Under the pieces are notes generated by a model. It did no database searches. It was given only the letters and a program-made list of their open reading frames with translations, and had not been told where the DNA came from. From the NCBI GenBank assembly GCA_030248065.1, contig JASAMV010007681.1, positions 1 through 64,000 on the forward strand: a stretch of DNA of 64,000 bases, read 5' to 3'. Positions 27,531 through 38,297 of this stretch are shown in pieces (within the stretch, counting starts at the first letter, position 1; each line of letters starts with the position of its first letter). The stretch is from Rhynchonema sp. JSB1_4. Its lineage: Eukaryota > Nematoda > Chromadorea > Monhysterida > Xyalidae. A program made the position numbers and the translations under genes.

Positions 27531-27805
27531 ACTCTGTGCCGTTTACAATGTCACTTGGATTCTAAAACAAAAAAACGAACACATTGATGAACCCAGACTG
27601 GCAGGACCGACCGATCCTAATCAGTGGTCGCAATCGGGCCGGGCCGGGCCGCGATTTTGGGCTTTTGGCTCGGGCCGGGCCGGAGATTTGGAGGGTCGGG
27701 CCGGGCCGGGCACCCCGGCCCGAAGCTTCTGAAGTGACTTATTTTACTGAAAAAGTAGGGTTTTTTTTGTCAAAAATACTAAAATTTCTGACGGATTCAG
27801 CAAGT

Positions 27806-28102
27806 AAAGGCAGTCTACGGGAGGTTGTCACTCAGCCCCCGAGTACCGTAACCCACCGCAAGCGAGATCGTTGCGAGACCCATGCTGATCGCTGCTTATC
27901 GACACGTGTATTAGCGGCAGCAAGCTGGAAATTGTCATCGTGCGCGTCGATCACCAAAACTTCGAAATGTTGGTTGGTGTTGGCGCTAACACGCAAAACA
28001 TAGATAAAAAACAAAATGGTCTCGACACGATCCTTGCAGATCAATATTACGGTGGGTTACGGTATTCGGGGGCTGAGTGACAACCTCCCGTAGATTGCCT
28101 TT
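27806..28102. mobile_element. 297 bp inverted-repeat element, TSD AAGT
   Basis: The ends AAAGGCAGTCTACGGGAGG and CCTCCCGTAGATTGCCTTT form inverted repeats of about 50 bases. They are flanked by AAGT at 27802-27805 and 28103-28106. The sister host copy at 1411-1430 shows the empty site with one AAGT. The left terminal sequence recurs at 60739, and the interior resembles 620-830 inverted. Confidence 0.82.
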
Positions 28103-28173
28103 AAGTGATCAGTATTGTCCAGTGATGTAGCTACCCAGGCGTGCAATCAACCTACTGTACCACCAGAAAGGCC

Positions 28174-28277
28174 TGTTTGTTGTATTGCCTGAAGAAGCCA
28201 GCTTGAAGCTGGCGAAACGTTGCAAATAAATTGCTGTTTATGTGGTAACGCGTGTCATAACTCTCACAACAACCATG
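28174..28277 (+). ncRNA. Candidate type I hammerhead ribozyme insert
   Basis: A 104 bp insert with a 13 bp duplication CACCAGAAAGGCC (28161-28173, 28278-28290). It contains CTGAAGA (28189-28195), a stem-loop GCCAGC-TTGAA-GCTGGC, then GAAAC (28214-28218) and a possible GTC cleavage triplet (28254-28256). The flanking TTGTTGT and ACAACAA can pair as helix I. The order CUGANGA-stem-GAAA-NUH is the hammerhead core. Similar motifs are known from Penelope-like retroelements. Helix III would be short and partly wobble-paired, which is the weak point. Confidence 0.6.
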
Positions 28278-28550
28278 CACCAGAAAGGCCGGCAATCAAC
28301 CTACCTACTGTACCGGCCGAGCTTGGGGGGAACAAAATTTTTTATGTCTAAATTTAGATGAAAATGTACTCTAAAAACCTCATTTCGCGCGCAGCGCGCG
28401 ATTTTTCGATTGTTTGGAGTGAAAAATACCGATTTTATACCATTTTGAGCCAAAAATAGCAACCTACTGTACCAGCCGGGGGGCGGCGACCTATACCTAC
28501 TGTACCAGGATGGCGCGTCATCTACCTTACCTACCTACTGTACCTAGGGG

Positions 28551-29465
28551 CAGTGTAGTGGCAGGCCCATGTGTGGGAGGTAAGTATGATGCGGGGTTGG
28601 GACCGGAAGCGTGAGAGGTATGATTTTGGTCACCCAAAAAGGCGAAAAAACACCGTTTTTGTGATACAATTTTGGCCAAAAATTGAGGTAAAAATAGTAC
28701 TTTTTCAAAATTTTCGCCGAAAATCGCCTAAAAACAGGTATTATGTGTGGGTTTGCGCGCGGAGCGCGCGATTTTTGGGAAAATAAGGTCGAAAAACACC
28801 GATTTTCAGGGTAGTACTTGGGGGGGGGGGGGGGGGTGGGGGGGTCCCCACCCCCCAATTCATCTATCTATCGTCAACACTTTTTGATTTCATCTATCTA
28901 TCGTCAACACTTATGGGCAAATCTATCTATCGTCAACAAATTCTGGGAACAATCTATCTATCGTCAACACATTTCGACCCCAAAATGGGTATTTTTGCCT
29001 CAAAATGGCTCAAAATCGGTATTTTTGTCCCAAATAGGCAAAAAATCGCGCGCTACGCGCGGATTTAGTACATCTTAGTACATTTTCATTAATATTTACA
29101 CATTATTACCTACTTAGTACACTATACTATACCTTGATTTTTGGCGACCCCCCCCCCACCATCTATCTATCGTCAACAAGTTTGGGTCGACCCCCCCCCC
29201 CAGATTTCGGACTTGGGTCATCTATCTATCGTCAACACATTTCGGGTCCCAATCTATCTATCGTCAACACCCTGGCCAAGTACTACACTGCCGATTTTTG
29301 CCTTAAAAAGGTATAAAATTGCTTGTGAGAGGTATGATTTGGAGTTGTGAGAGGTAAACTAAGTACTCAACCCCCCCCCCAACCCCCCCCTCGGGTTTTG
29401 TGGTAGGTAAGTACTGAGAGGGGGGGTAACCCCCCCCCCAACCCCCCCCCCCAGCCACTACTATG
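28551..29465. mobile_element. hAT-like MITE, TSD CCTAGGGG, nested
   Basis: It begins CAGTGTAGTGGCAGG and ends CCAGCCACTACTATG, flanked by perfect CCTAGGGG at 28543-28550 and 29466-29473. Same family as the outer element in Derlin-1 intron 1. A GC palindrome GCGCGCGGAGCGCGCG lies near 28755. It is interrupted by 28807-29290. Confidence 0.86.
28807..29290. mobile_element. hAT-like MITE with ATCTATCTATCGTCAACA repeats, TSD CCGATTTT
   Basis: The ends CAGGGTAGTACTTGG and CCAAGTACTACACTG are flanked by perfect CCGATTTT at 28799-28806 and 29291-29298. The 18-base direct repeat ATCTATCTATCGTCAACA is present at least seven times in two clusters around a GC palindrome near 29046. It is the innermost, hence youngest, insertion of the nest. 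Confidence 0.88.
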
Positions 29466-29692
29466 CCTAGGGGGGACCCCCACCCCCCAGCCACACCATT
29501 GGTATTGTCTATCTGGCGACTTTTTCATGGAAAACAATGAATTTTCAACCAAATCAAAAATCGCAAAAATTATGACAAAAATTGGGTTAAAATCTGAGCC
29601 AAAAATTCGGGCCGGGCCGGAGATTTGGGGGTTCGGGCCGGGCCGGGCCGGAGATTTGGGGGCTCGGGCCGATTGCGACCTCTGATCCTAAT

Positions 29693-30557
29693 AATCTCAG
29701 GCTGTCTGGCACTGGCATGCATTGCATGAGCATGAGCATGAATTGCGAACTCCGGTTCTGCGCCGAGATACGTTCACCAACGTGTCCCTCCCAGTGTTGA
29801 AAAAAAGAACAAAACAGGCAGAGCTGACGAAGGCTCAGCGGAAGCGTTCTGTGAACCGCTCCTGCTTCCTCGAGCACAAACCCAAATGAAGATCGGGCTT
29901 AGCGGCAAGATTACAGTACGGTATTACTGTTCTGAACTCTAGTAACTGGACTTGGACAGAGTCCAAAAGAAGAGGTTGGCATGACACTTGGGGATCCCAC
30001 ATAACAGACAAGCAACAGGGTTGATTTTGCTTCTGTATGCAGTGAGAACCCCCGCAAGGTTGAGGCTTGAGGGGCTCAATGGCTCGAAATACTTTCTTCG
30101 CGAGACGCTGAATTGTAGTGTTGAGGTTCAATTACATACGTTCTTTGAGGGCCCCAACGCAATTGGGTTAGCGGCTTAAATAATCTCGCTATCCCTAAAA
30201 GCGTTGAGGCGTCACAGAAGAACATTTTTGATGATGCTGGACGGAATAATTGGTTGATGCGCTGGGTGATCATTGCATGCACATTCCCCTCAGCACGCCA
30301 GGCCTGTCCAAATCTTGCAGCCCGGAAGGCACAATCAAGAATGGGTGCTGCATACTGGTCATACATCGGAGTATCTCATTCTTGCAGCCCGGAAGGCGCA
30401 ACCAAGACTGAGAAAGTGCTGAATGATACTGGACGGAATAATTGGTTGATGCGCTGGGTGATCATTGTGTGCACATTACCCCTCTGCACGCCAGGCCTGT
30501 TCCAATCTTGCAGCCCGGAAGGCACAACTAAGAATGGATGCATACTGGTCATGCATC
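29693..30557. other. Unidentified stretch with a tandem duplication
   Basis: About 30230-30345 and 30425-30550 are direct copies (GCTGGACGGAATAATTGGTTGATGCGCTGGGTGATCATT... and CTTGCAGCCCGGAAGGC). The minus strand of about 29835-30366 reads as broken coding-like sequence (SKMFFCDASTLLGIARLF). It could be a decayed retroelement fragment, but no conserved motif identifies it. Confidence 0.4.
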
Positions 30558-31260
30558 CAGGGTTGGATTAAAAAAATTTTTTATTATCGAACTTTTTTTT
30601 AACTTTTTTGAATTTTTAAAATTTTTTTTTAAGATTTACTTTTTTTTATTCCGGACCACAAAAATTTCGGTTCTCAACGTGAAAAATTGTCGAAAATTTT
30701 TGCAAGTATATTTGATTGCACTTGAGAATATGAGCCACGGACTGTCTAACGTTGTAATGACATTGTACAGATGCGAAATACAAGCGCCGCAGGCGATTTT
30801 TTGAGAAAAACAAGCAGAAACATGCATAAAAACATGCAAAAAGGGGAAAATAAAAAAAAAGTTGTGAAATAATAAAAAAAGTGAACTTACTTTTCTAATT
30901 TTTAAAAACCGAAAACGTGGCGAACTTTTTTTTTTTTAAATTTTTTTTTACAAAAGAAATTTTTACTTTTTTTTAACCCAACCCTGAATACATTAGAGTA
31001 ACATCGTTAGTCAACATCAACCTCAGACTGGTCGGAGACCATAGAATCTGCACAATACTAACGGGTGTCACCATACAAGTTGGGTCTCAGACGAAAATTT
31101 TTCAATTTTTGAAAAATATGTTGTATCGATTTCATTTATCCTGAAACGTCGTTTGCAACACTTTTTCAAATAAAAAAATTTTCGTCAAAAAAAAATCAAA
31201 AAAAAAATTTTTTTTTAAAAAAGCTCGTTAATAAAAAAAATTTTTTTTCAACCCTGCATG
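30558..31260. mobile_element. CAGGGTTGG-type AT-rich elements
   Basis: CAGGGTTGGATTAAAAAAA at 30558 and TTTAACCCAACCCTG at 30986 bound one copy, with poor 8 bp flanks (5 of 8). The following 30987-31256 matches, inverted, the interior of the intact element at 38768-39465 and ends in CAACCCTG. Confidence 0.6.
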
Positions 31261-31860
31261 GGGTGATATTTTCGAAACGGTGTAAAGGTCAGTTGGGTGT
31301 AAAGGTCGGTCGAAAGCTCGGTGTGAGAAAGTTCAGTGTAAGCTCGGCGTAAGCTTGAAACATTACACGCTGAGCAAGCAGCAGACGCGCGTTTCTAAAC
31401 GAATGGTCAACTTTGACAGTCTGCTGTGCTAATGTAGATCGTTTGTTTGCAATCTAGTTCATTTAAGCTGGTTGCAGAAACGTTTTAAAGGAATATTTTT
31501 AAGTTGCCTGACATTCCGCCGTGAGGCTATTGAGAAATTGAACATTCACTGACGGCGGTACCAAAAAAATTGATGCCGCTAACTGATCGCAGCACGAATT
31601 CAAAACGGCTCCATAAAAGGTCACGAAATTTATAAATATCGTTTAAAAACGCTTGTGCAACCAGCCTAAACAAACAATATTGCAAACAGACGATTTACAC
31701 TTGCACGGCAGACTGTCAAAGTTAACCTTTCGTTTAGAAACGCGCGTCTGCTGCTGGCTCAGCGTGCACTGTTTGAAGCTTACACTGAACTTTCTCACAC
31801 CGAGCTTTCCACCGACCCTTACACCCAACTGACCTTTACACCGTTTCAAAAATATCACCC
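31261..31860. mobile_element. 600 bp GGGTGATA foldback, TSD ATG
   Basis: It begins GGGTGATATTTTCGAAACGG and ends with the inverse (TTTCAAAAATATCACCC), flanked by ATG on both sides. The arms of roughly 240 bases share GTGTAAAGGTCAGTTGGGTG, GCAGACGCGCGTTTCTAAACG and TCAACTTTGACAGTCTGC. It is exactly the same length as the copy at 48347-48946. Confidence 0.83.
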
Positions 31861-31869
31861 ATGGTAGGG

Positions 31870-33655
31870 TCAGGTGATGTTAACAGTAGCAATTTTTATG
31901 CAAAAAATAGCACTTTTAGAGCAAAAAAATAGAGAAATTTTCGAATTTTGAAATAATAAAAAAAAATTTTTTTTTAACTTTTTTTTTAAAAAAAACCATT
32001 GCTTTTGGGGCAAAATCGGGGATATGTACCTACTATACCGGGGTAAAAATCGGGGGAATACCTTCTGTACCATGCCAAACATAGGGGGTTGTATCAGGCG
32101 AGGGGATCCCAGACATTGCCCATTCAGTCTGGGGCGAAGTTGTACAAGGGGAGCACGGGCCTTCTGCCCCCTGAATGTGCCCTTTACTTGGTCCAACGCT
32201 CTTAGACTGGATGAAGAAGAGAACTGTTACTGAACGTCGCGCGAAACGCAAAATTTTCAGATTTCGGAGGAATTTTGTGGTAAAATGGCTGTTTGGACGT
32301 ATTTAACAGGTGTTTTTTATTTGTAAATCATGACCGACTGTCTTTCACATCTCATTTGGTCCGGAGTTCGCCAACAAACACACTGTGCCCAATTCACTAG
32401 ACTCTAAGTGCGTTTGACCGTCGGCAGATGAACTTTGAAGCCCCCTGTTTTGCAACCAATGCCAATCAGCGTGTTGTAATGAACACTAGGAAAAAAGAGC
32501 CTAAACAGGCTTACGGAATTATGCAGCATCCGTAACTAAACCTAGCCTAGACTTCTGACGGTACAAATGGAAGAAACAAGTCTAACCGTATACTTATGAC
32601 GGTACAATGGGGAGAAACAAGGATTATCGAGCAACAGTTATGCGGTCCGACCACGTGATGTAGAAAAAATGGCGTTGCATAGTTCCGGCGCCCGCTCGGT
32701 GTTCGGCACCCCATCCGTTTTTAGCCCATTTGTTTTCACCATTTCTTTCAGTAGCACTTTTTTCAGTAACAGAACACAATCTTCGAGCGCAATTACACAC
32801 CTTTCATTTTACTTCTTATCATTAGTCAGTGTGAGAAACAAGTGCTGTATGATTTCACCCGCCACATAATCCCACAATAGCACCCATTATCACATTTATT
32901 ATGTATATTAGGTCTTATTATACCGATTCTTATGCAACTTCACGGAATCGATTTGTTCAACTCGCTAATAATCATCAGTTGGCTTTTGTCTTTTTGGACA
33001 AGCTAAGGACACCTCGGGCTCTCGGGCTCTGTCTAGGACACCTCCACATCCAGACGAGTCGATTGATATGTAACTTGGCCGACTTCATTCAGTTTCCTAG
33101 GAGGAGATAACTAAAAACCAAAATGACCAGAAATTTGGGAACGCGGACACCACGCTTTCTCGGGTGTCTGGAAAACCACTTTCTACTGCACCGATCGGGC
33201 TCATTTTTTCAGCGTTTTGTGTCGGCGGGTTTACGACATTATTGCAATAATAAAATTAGCAAAAGCCCAACACACGCGCTCACTCCAGCACCCCCAATTA
33301 TAACACTACAGGTATAGCAAATTTTCCGATAATCTGTCCTGCTGATGTTTCATTCTGCGTTGCGAATTTTTTTTCCCCACACAAACACTATTGAATACGT
33401 AAGCTATCTTGTGAATATGTCGCCAATGTGCTAATGCCAGGATGTCTTTTCTGTTTTGCTGTTGCATATTTCCGTGCTATACTGACGTATAGACCCTGAT
33501 GATTGTAGTACTTACTGCTATATATTGCAGTGGAGTAGCAAGTCTACGCTTACTTAGACCTGTTATGGGCAACATTGACACAAAAGGAAACGGGGAGAAA
33601 CGCGCGCAGCGCGAAAAATTTTAGATTTTTTCGCTCTTTGTACCTTTGGAAACCG
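31870..33655. other. No gene recognised
   Basis: About 31985-32100 has GGGGATATGTACCTACTATACC repeats related to the 4777 MITE. The remainder to 33655 shows no gene or repeat that I can support. Confidence 0.35.
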
Positions 33656-33659
33656 CATT

Positions 33660-33960
33660 TCTCACACTTCCATGTCAAAAAAGTGCCCATCGCCACCTGA
33701 AAACTCGCCAAAAGGGCCCATGGGCACCATTTTTTGAATTGACCACCTCAAATTTTTTGAATTGACCACCACCTCAAATTGACTATGGGCACCTGACCAA
33801 GGTGCCCATATGGCTGTTGTGCCACTGCCTTTGCCCATGGGCATTTTGAGGGAATCAAATTGTGCCCATGGGCACTTTTGGCAAAATTGTGCCCATGGGC
33901 ACTTTTGAGACACCCTGGGCATTGCCCAATTTGCCCGTTCCCAGGTGCGCCACTGGTCCT
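33660..33960. repeat. TGCCCATGGGCAC repeat cluster
   Basis: The short palindromic unit TGCCCATGGGCAC and partial forms recur about ten times in 300 bases, with two direct TTGAATTGACCACC repeats. It joins directly to the CAGGGTTGG-type sequence at about 33965-34283, which is the inverse of the core of 15166-15688. The left end of that element seems to be lost. Confidence 0.55.
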
Positions 33961-34283
33961 GAGGCAAAATAAACGGGTTTCAACCCTTTTCTAGCGAGTT
34001 GTTATGATCCCATATCAGACCCGCATCATGGGACCAACTTTGGCATCATTGAAAGTCAAACTTCGTATATCGACGTACATATCTCGACAAAGTAAATATT
34101 GGTCGAAAATTTTTTGAAAAAAATGGGACAAAAAATTGATTTTCCTTGAAAATCAGGGTACTTTCCCTGAAAAATCAGAGAAAATCAAAGAAATTCAGGA
34201 TTTAAAAAACGAAAAACGACCCTTTTTAAAAAAACGTCGTTTTTTAAGAAAAAACGCCGTCGTTTTTTTTGTCCAACCCTGGT

Positions 34284-35072
34284 TCCTGGTTCATTGTGGA
34301 CCTGTAGGTATGAAAAGTGCATTCTGATATTCACCCGCTACCTTTGCGCACACACCGATTTATAGTTTAGGACCGGAATGTTGACAGCAGGATAGGATCA
34401 GTTGGGACCTGGCAGGGGCCGGTAACCTCCACATTATAATACATGTAGGTAATGGGTCACCAGTTCAGCATCAGATCTAAATGCGCCAAATCAACCAAAT
34501 AATCCAATGGCAGCCAGAGTTATCTTATAGTTCCGTGTATCACATGTGATGAATTAAATTCTACAGCACTAGTTCGTCTGTGTGATCCCAATCATGCAAA
34601 CAAAGCAAGTGTGTGTGTCACTCGTCGTGATACCTGCGCAAAAGCACATACGGCGGCACACACGGGAAGCTATAGTAAAACAATTAACTACCCGCCACGA
34701 CCAGTGTTGTTGTCGATGATATGGCACTTTGGTTGGCAGGCTCGGTGCATCAAAGGTTACCTGCTCATTGATGGTAGCTAGGACACAACAAATGCAGTGC
34801 AATTGAATATGGTCAGGTGCTGACTATGGACGCACGACGAATGGCATAAACATGAGACGAAACAGCTCTGGCCAGCGGCAGCGACTGCAAATGCTGTTAT
34901 TCGGTACCCCCAACAGGCTCATGTTTATGGAACAACGAGCAAGTGACTTGATGGTGCCACCAATTGCTGCCAGCCGTATCCTGTCATGTCACTAGGTTCA
35001 CACTGGCAAAACTTTTGCACAAACATTTTGTAGTCAAAAAGTAGGCCGCGCGCCATTCGTGCCGCATTTGAA
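34284..35072. other. Upstream region of the SLC22 gene
   Basis: No gene or repeat was recognised. It presumably includes the promoter and 5' UTR of the transporter at 35073. Confidence 0.35.
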
Positions 35073-37866
35073 ATGGACTTCGACAAACTTGCAAGTTCCC
35101 CAGTTCACGTCGGTTTCGCCGACAGTCCCAAGACTCGATCGTCATCGAATCAGTACCACGAACTGGAACGCGATGATTCGGATCAGAAAGACGGAGGCGA
35201 TGCAACAATTGAGCATGACTTCGACAGTCTGGTGTTTGGTCGATTCGGCAACTATGGGCTGTACCAAGCTTTCGTCGCATTTTGCATCCAGTACAGCTGC
35301 ATTAACCAGGTACAGCGCGCTGCTTGTCTATTCGTGCGCTATACCTGCTTTCAGCTCCAGCTGTTTCTTCCCTCTCCTCAGGCCGGCAACGTTTTCTTCA
35401 TGACATTTGCTGGGCTGAAACCGGAATACAAATGTGATGTTCCGCTCAACATTCCAGCAAATCAAACTGCTTTGGAGGTTGCCGTCTGATTTCGATGCCA
35501 TTTTGTGTCCAAAAAGCAACAAACGACTGTCTGCCATCGGTCTTTCACTGCAGCTCGCTTGCACGATCGTCCGAAATTGCCCCGGCGATAAGCTGAACGT
35601 AACAGCATCCCATTTCTTCTCGATTTACGACGATTTTCCATCGCTTCTCTGCGAGAAATCCTGGGCACCCGGGCTGATGGCCACGCTGCAGTTCGTGTTT
35701 GGAGGAGTCGGCGAATGTGTGGGTGGACAGATCGGCGATCGCATTGGCAGGTGATTCAGACTACCGGAGTTTTCCACTTAAAGCCCCGGGGGCTCTATGC
35801 GGAAATTGGTGGAAAATGGACCCTCCGTCCAGAAAGAAAAAATCTAATTAGAGCCCCCGGGGGCTTTAAGTGGAAACGTTTCCACTTACAGCCCTCGGGG
35901 GCTTTAAGCGGAAAACTGGGTGTTTTCATCGTTGTCAGTAGGGACACTTTAGGCCAGCATTTTGACATTCTGATACCATATTTCAACCTGATTGTGAGGA
36001 TCTTCATCTAAACGTGGCAAAACGTTGGTAAAACAACAGAAAAGTGCGGTATTTTGGTCATTCTTACACTAGTTTGAACTATTTTGGCAAGTTTACTGTT
36101 CGATGTAAAATCAATGGTCCGTAAAAAAATAAATCCAATTAGAGCCCCCGGGGGCCTTAAGTGGAAAATTTTCTACTTAGAGCCCCCGAGGGCTCTATTC
36201 GGGGGGGGCTTTAAGTGGAAAACTGCGGTATGTGAATCACGACACGACGATCATGGTTCAATCTTGTTCACTCTCAGTATTGTTACATGTCTTCAGTTTC
36301 CAGGAAGCCACTCATTCTCGTCGGTTACTGGGGCTTCACGTTGTCCGGCTTCGCGGCGGCAATGGCGCCCAATTGGCATTGTCTGATGGTGGCCATGATC
36401 TGCTTGGGCATCTTCTGGGGCACGCAGAACAGCTCCTTCGTCGCGTACTCGAGCGAGACTGTCGCAACCAAATATCGTGTGCTGCAATGTTGCGCCTTTC
36501 AGTGGATACCCTCGTTTCAGGTTTGACAATAATAGATTTGCGAGCAATGCGAATGGAGCACGTTCTGTTTACTTTTTGTTTCGATTTGACGGACATGTTT
36601 CCTCCACCGGACACGTGCTTCCGACGCGCTTTCAGCTGATTGCCTTCCTCGCATGGTGGCTTCGATCCTGGCGTGGCCTTCTGATGGGCCTCAATCTGAT
36701 TTGTGTGCCACTCTTGTTCTTGATGCTGCTCCTGGTCGAGTCACCACGCTGGCTGATTCAGAGGGGTAAACTGACGCGAGCAGTCAGAAGTTTGAATCAG
36801 ATGGCCAAGTGGACCAAGAAGACCGTGATTTTCCACGAGCAAGAACTTCTTGTGGTGAGAATTGGAACATTACTCAAACAGAGATAGAGAAACCAGATTT
36901 AACAAAAAATAAGCTCTGATTTTCTAGCTGGTCCCCTCCGACTGCGAGCAGTCCCAAACGGCTGGCTTTCCACTGTTCCGCATCTTCTCCACATGTCAAC
37001 TGGCCTCGTATAGCGTCGTGCAGATGCTGACCGGTCTGGCAGTCGAGACCATTCCTGCCGTTATTCTGCTCAATGTGCAGGACCTGGCCGGTTCGCCGTA
37101 CTTGAATGTGTCTCTCTATGGCCTGACCCGACTCTGGGTGCCGTTCTTCATCGTGTTGATGGAACAGAAGACAACGTGGTTCGGACGCCGAGCGTTGTTC
37201 ATCGCATCACAAGGTCTGAGATGTTGCAATGTGTGATTGTAAAAAACCGAATAGCCATGTATTTCCAACGACATGATTTAGACTGGTGTTGATTTCTGGC
37301 TAAACAACCCCCCTTTTCCATAAGGAAAGTGTGCCCGATCCTTTTCAGGCTGTGTGTCGTTCTGTTTCCTTGGCATCATCGCTGCGTACGCACTTGGTCT
37401 TTCCGAAGAGCTGTCGGTGCTGCGGACTGGCTTGGCTCTGTTCGGGGGCGCAGTCAACGTCGGCTGCACCTGGACGGCCTACAAGCAATACAACAATGAA
37501 CTGTTCCCAACCAATCTGAGAGCGACGGCACTGGGCTTCTTCACCATCGTTGGAGTCGGAGGACTGGCACTCGCACCTCAAATCATCTATCTGTCCACTT
37601 ACTGGCAAGCGTTGCCCTATCTCGCAGCCGCAACGCTGGCGACAAGCAGTCTGGTCAGTGGAATCTGCATTCTGCCCGAAACCAGTGAGATGCCACTGCC
37701 GGATACGATCGCTGAAATTCCCGTCTTAGACCACGACCCGTTGTCCTTGTCCAAGCACGGAAGCAAGATGGAACTGGATGATGAAGAACTGGAGTTGCAA
37801 GTCATCGGCGCTGGCAACCGCAGTGAAACGCAGGATACGAACGTGCTCAGTTGCAGCGATGATTGA
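35073..37866 (+). CDS. SLC22-type organic ion transporter (major facilitator superfamily)
   Basis: Exons: 35073-35309, 35382-35750, 36304-36520, 36636-36854, 36928-37213 and 37349-37866. SLC22 proteins are 12-helix plasma-membrane carriers for organic cations, anions or carnitine. Landmarks: N-terminal FDSLVFGRFGNYGLYQAFVAF, CEKSW before helix 2, GGQIGDRIGRKPLILVG (the loop 2-3 MFS signature), ESPRWLIQRGKLTRA after helix 6, YKQYNNELFPTNLRATALGF before helix 11 and LPETSEMPLPDTI after helix 12. The substrate cannot be inferred. Anomaly: within exon 2 the frame changes by one base near 35480-35500, inside the large extracellular loop. That could be a sequencing error, an unrecognised tiny intron or a real lesion. 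All other junctions are in phase. Intron 2 is filled by an AGAGCCCCCGGGGGCT repeat. Confidence 0.87.
35760..36230. repeat. AGAGCCCCCGGGGGCT element in SLC22 intron 2
   Basis: It starts TACCGGAGTTTTCCACTTAAAG and ends CTTTAAGTGGAAAACTGCGGTA, so the ends are inverted. Inside, the unit AGAGCCCCCGGGGGCTTTAAGTGGAAA repeats in both orientations. It is related in theme to 19885-20325. Confidence 0.65.
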
Positions 37867-38289
37867 AGACCATTATCATCATCATCATCGTTTTATTTTT
37901 GCAATATATATTTTTGCAATCTATCATCGTTTTATTTTTACAATACATACAAAGGACAAAATATCGTAAATCATGGGACATGACCATGAGCCATCTGCAC
38001 GGCGCTTGTCTTCTCATACCAAGTCCCGTTTCGCATTATTCTCCGTTTGCAGACAGTGGGAATGGGCACACATTGGTTGTGCTTGGTGTGGTGGCATGTT
38101 AATGCGTGCGTTCTTTGTTCGTTTAAGCGCTTATTTCTGTGATTCAGCAACCATTGAGTTTCTTCGTGCAGATCACCAATTTTGCAAAACCGAACTTGGC
38201 CACCTGAATGTGACCATCGTTATTAGTTGTGCCAAGGTCAATGCCTCATTTCATTACGCATGTTTGATTTATTATTCAAATGTGTATTG
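37867..38289. other. 3' flank of SLC22, no gene recognised
   Basis: It starts with an ATC microsatellite-like run (37870-37890) and a TCATCGTTTTATTTTT direct repeat. No canonical AATAAA was seen close to the stop. Confidence 0.3.
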
Positions 38290-38297
38290 CACCGAAA

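Larger units (their letters stand above)
28120..29501. mobile_element. hAT-like MITE, TSD GTATTGTC, hosting three insertions
   Basis: It begins CAGTGATGTAGCTACCC and ends CAGCCACACCATTG, flanked by perfect GTATTGTC at 28112-28119 and 29502-29509. It contains ACCTACTGTACC repeats, a GC palindrome near 28386, the 104 bp insert at 28174 and the MITE at 28551. Confidence 0.86.
27622..29684. mobile_element. Outer hAT-like element of a deep insertion nest, TSD ATCCTAAT
   Basis: The ends CAGTGGTCGCAATCGGGCC and GGGCCGATTGCGACCTCTG are flanked by perfect ATCCTAAT at 27614-27621 and 29685-29692. Successive insertions are listed separately: 27806-28102, 28120-29501, 28174-28277, 28551-29465 and 28807-29290. 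With these removed, the core element is about 400 bp. It begins 92 bases upstream of the Derlin-1 start codon. Confidence 0.88.

Noticed and set aside
28858..29275. ATCTATCTATCGTCAACA repeats as a CRISPR array
   Set aside because: The spacers are short and irregular, the repeat lies inside a transposon with its own target duplication, and the genome is eukaryotic.
29835..30366. Possible reverse-transcriptase remnant on the minus strand
   Set aside because: Coding-like segments are present, but no YxDD or other diagnostic motif, and the frame is broken. It is kept only as an unidentified stretch.
33662..33967. 101-residue minus-strand frame over the TGCCCATGGGCAC cluster
   Set aside because: The peptide is a translation of the short repeat (repeated CPWAQF) with no independent support.
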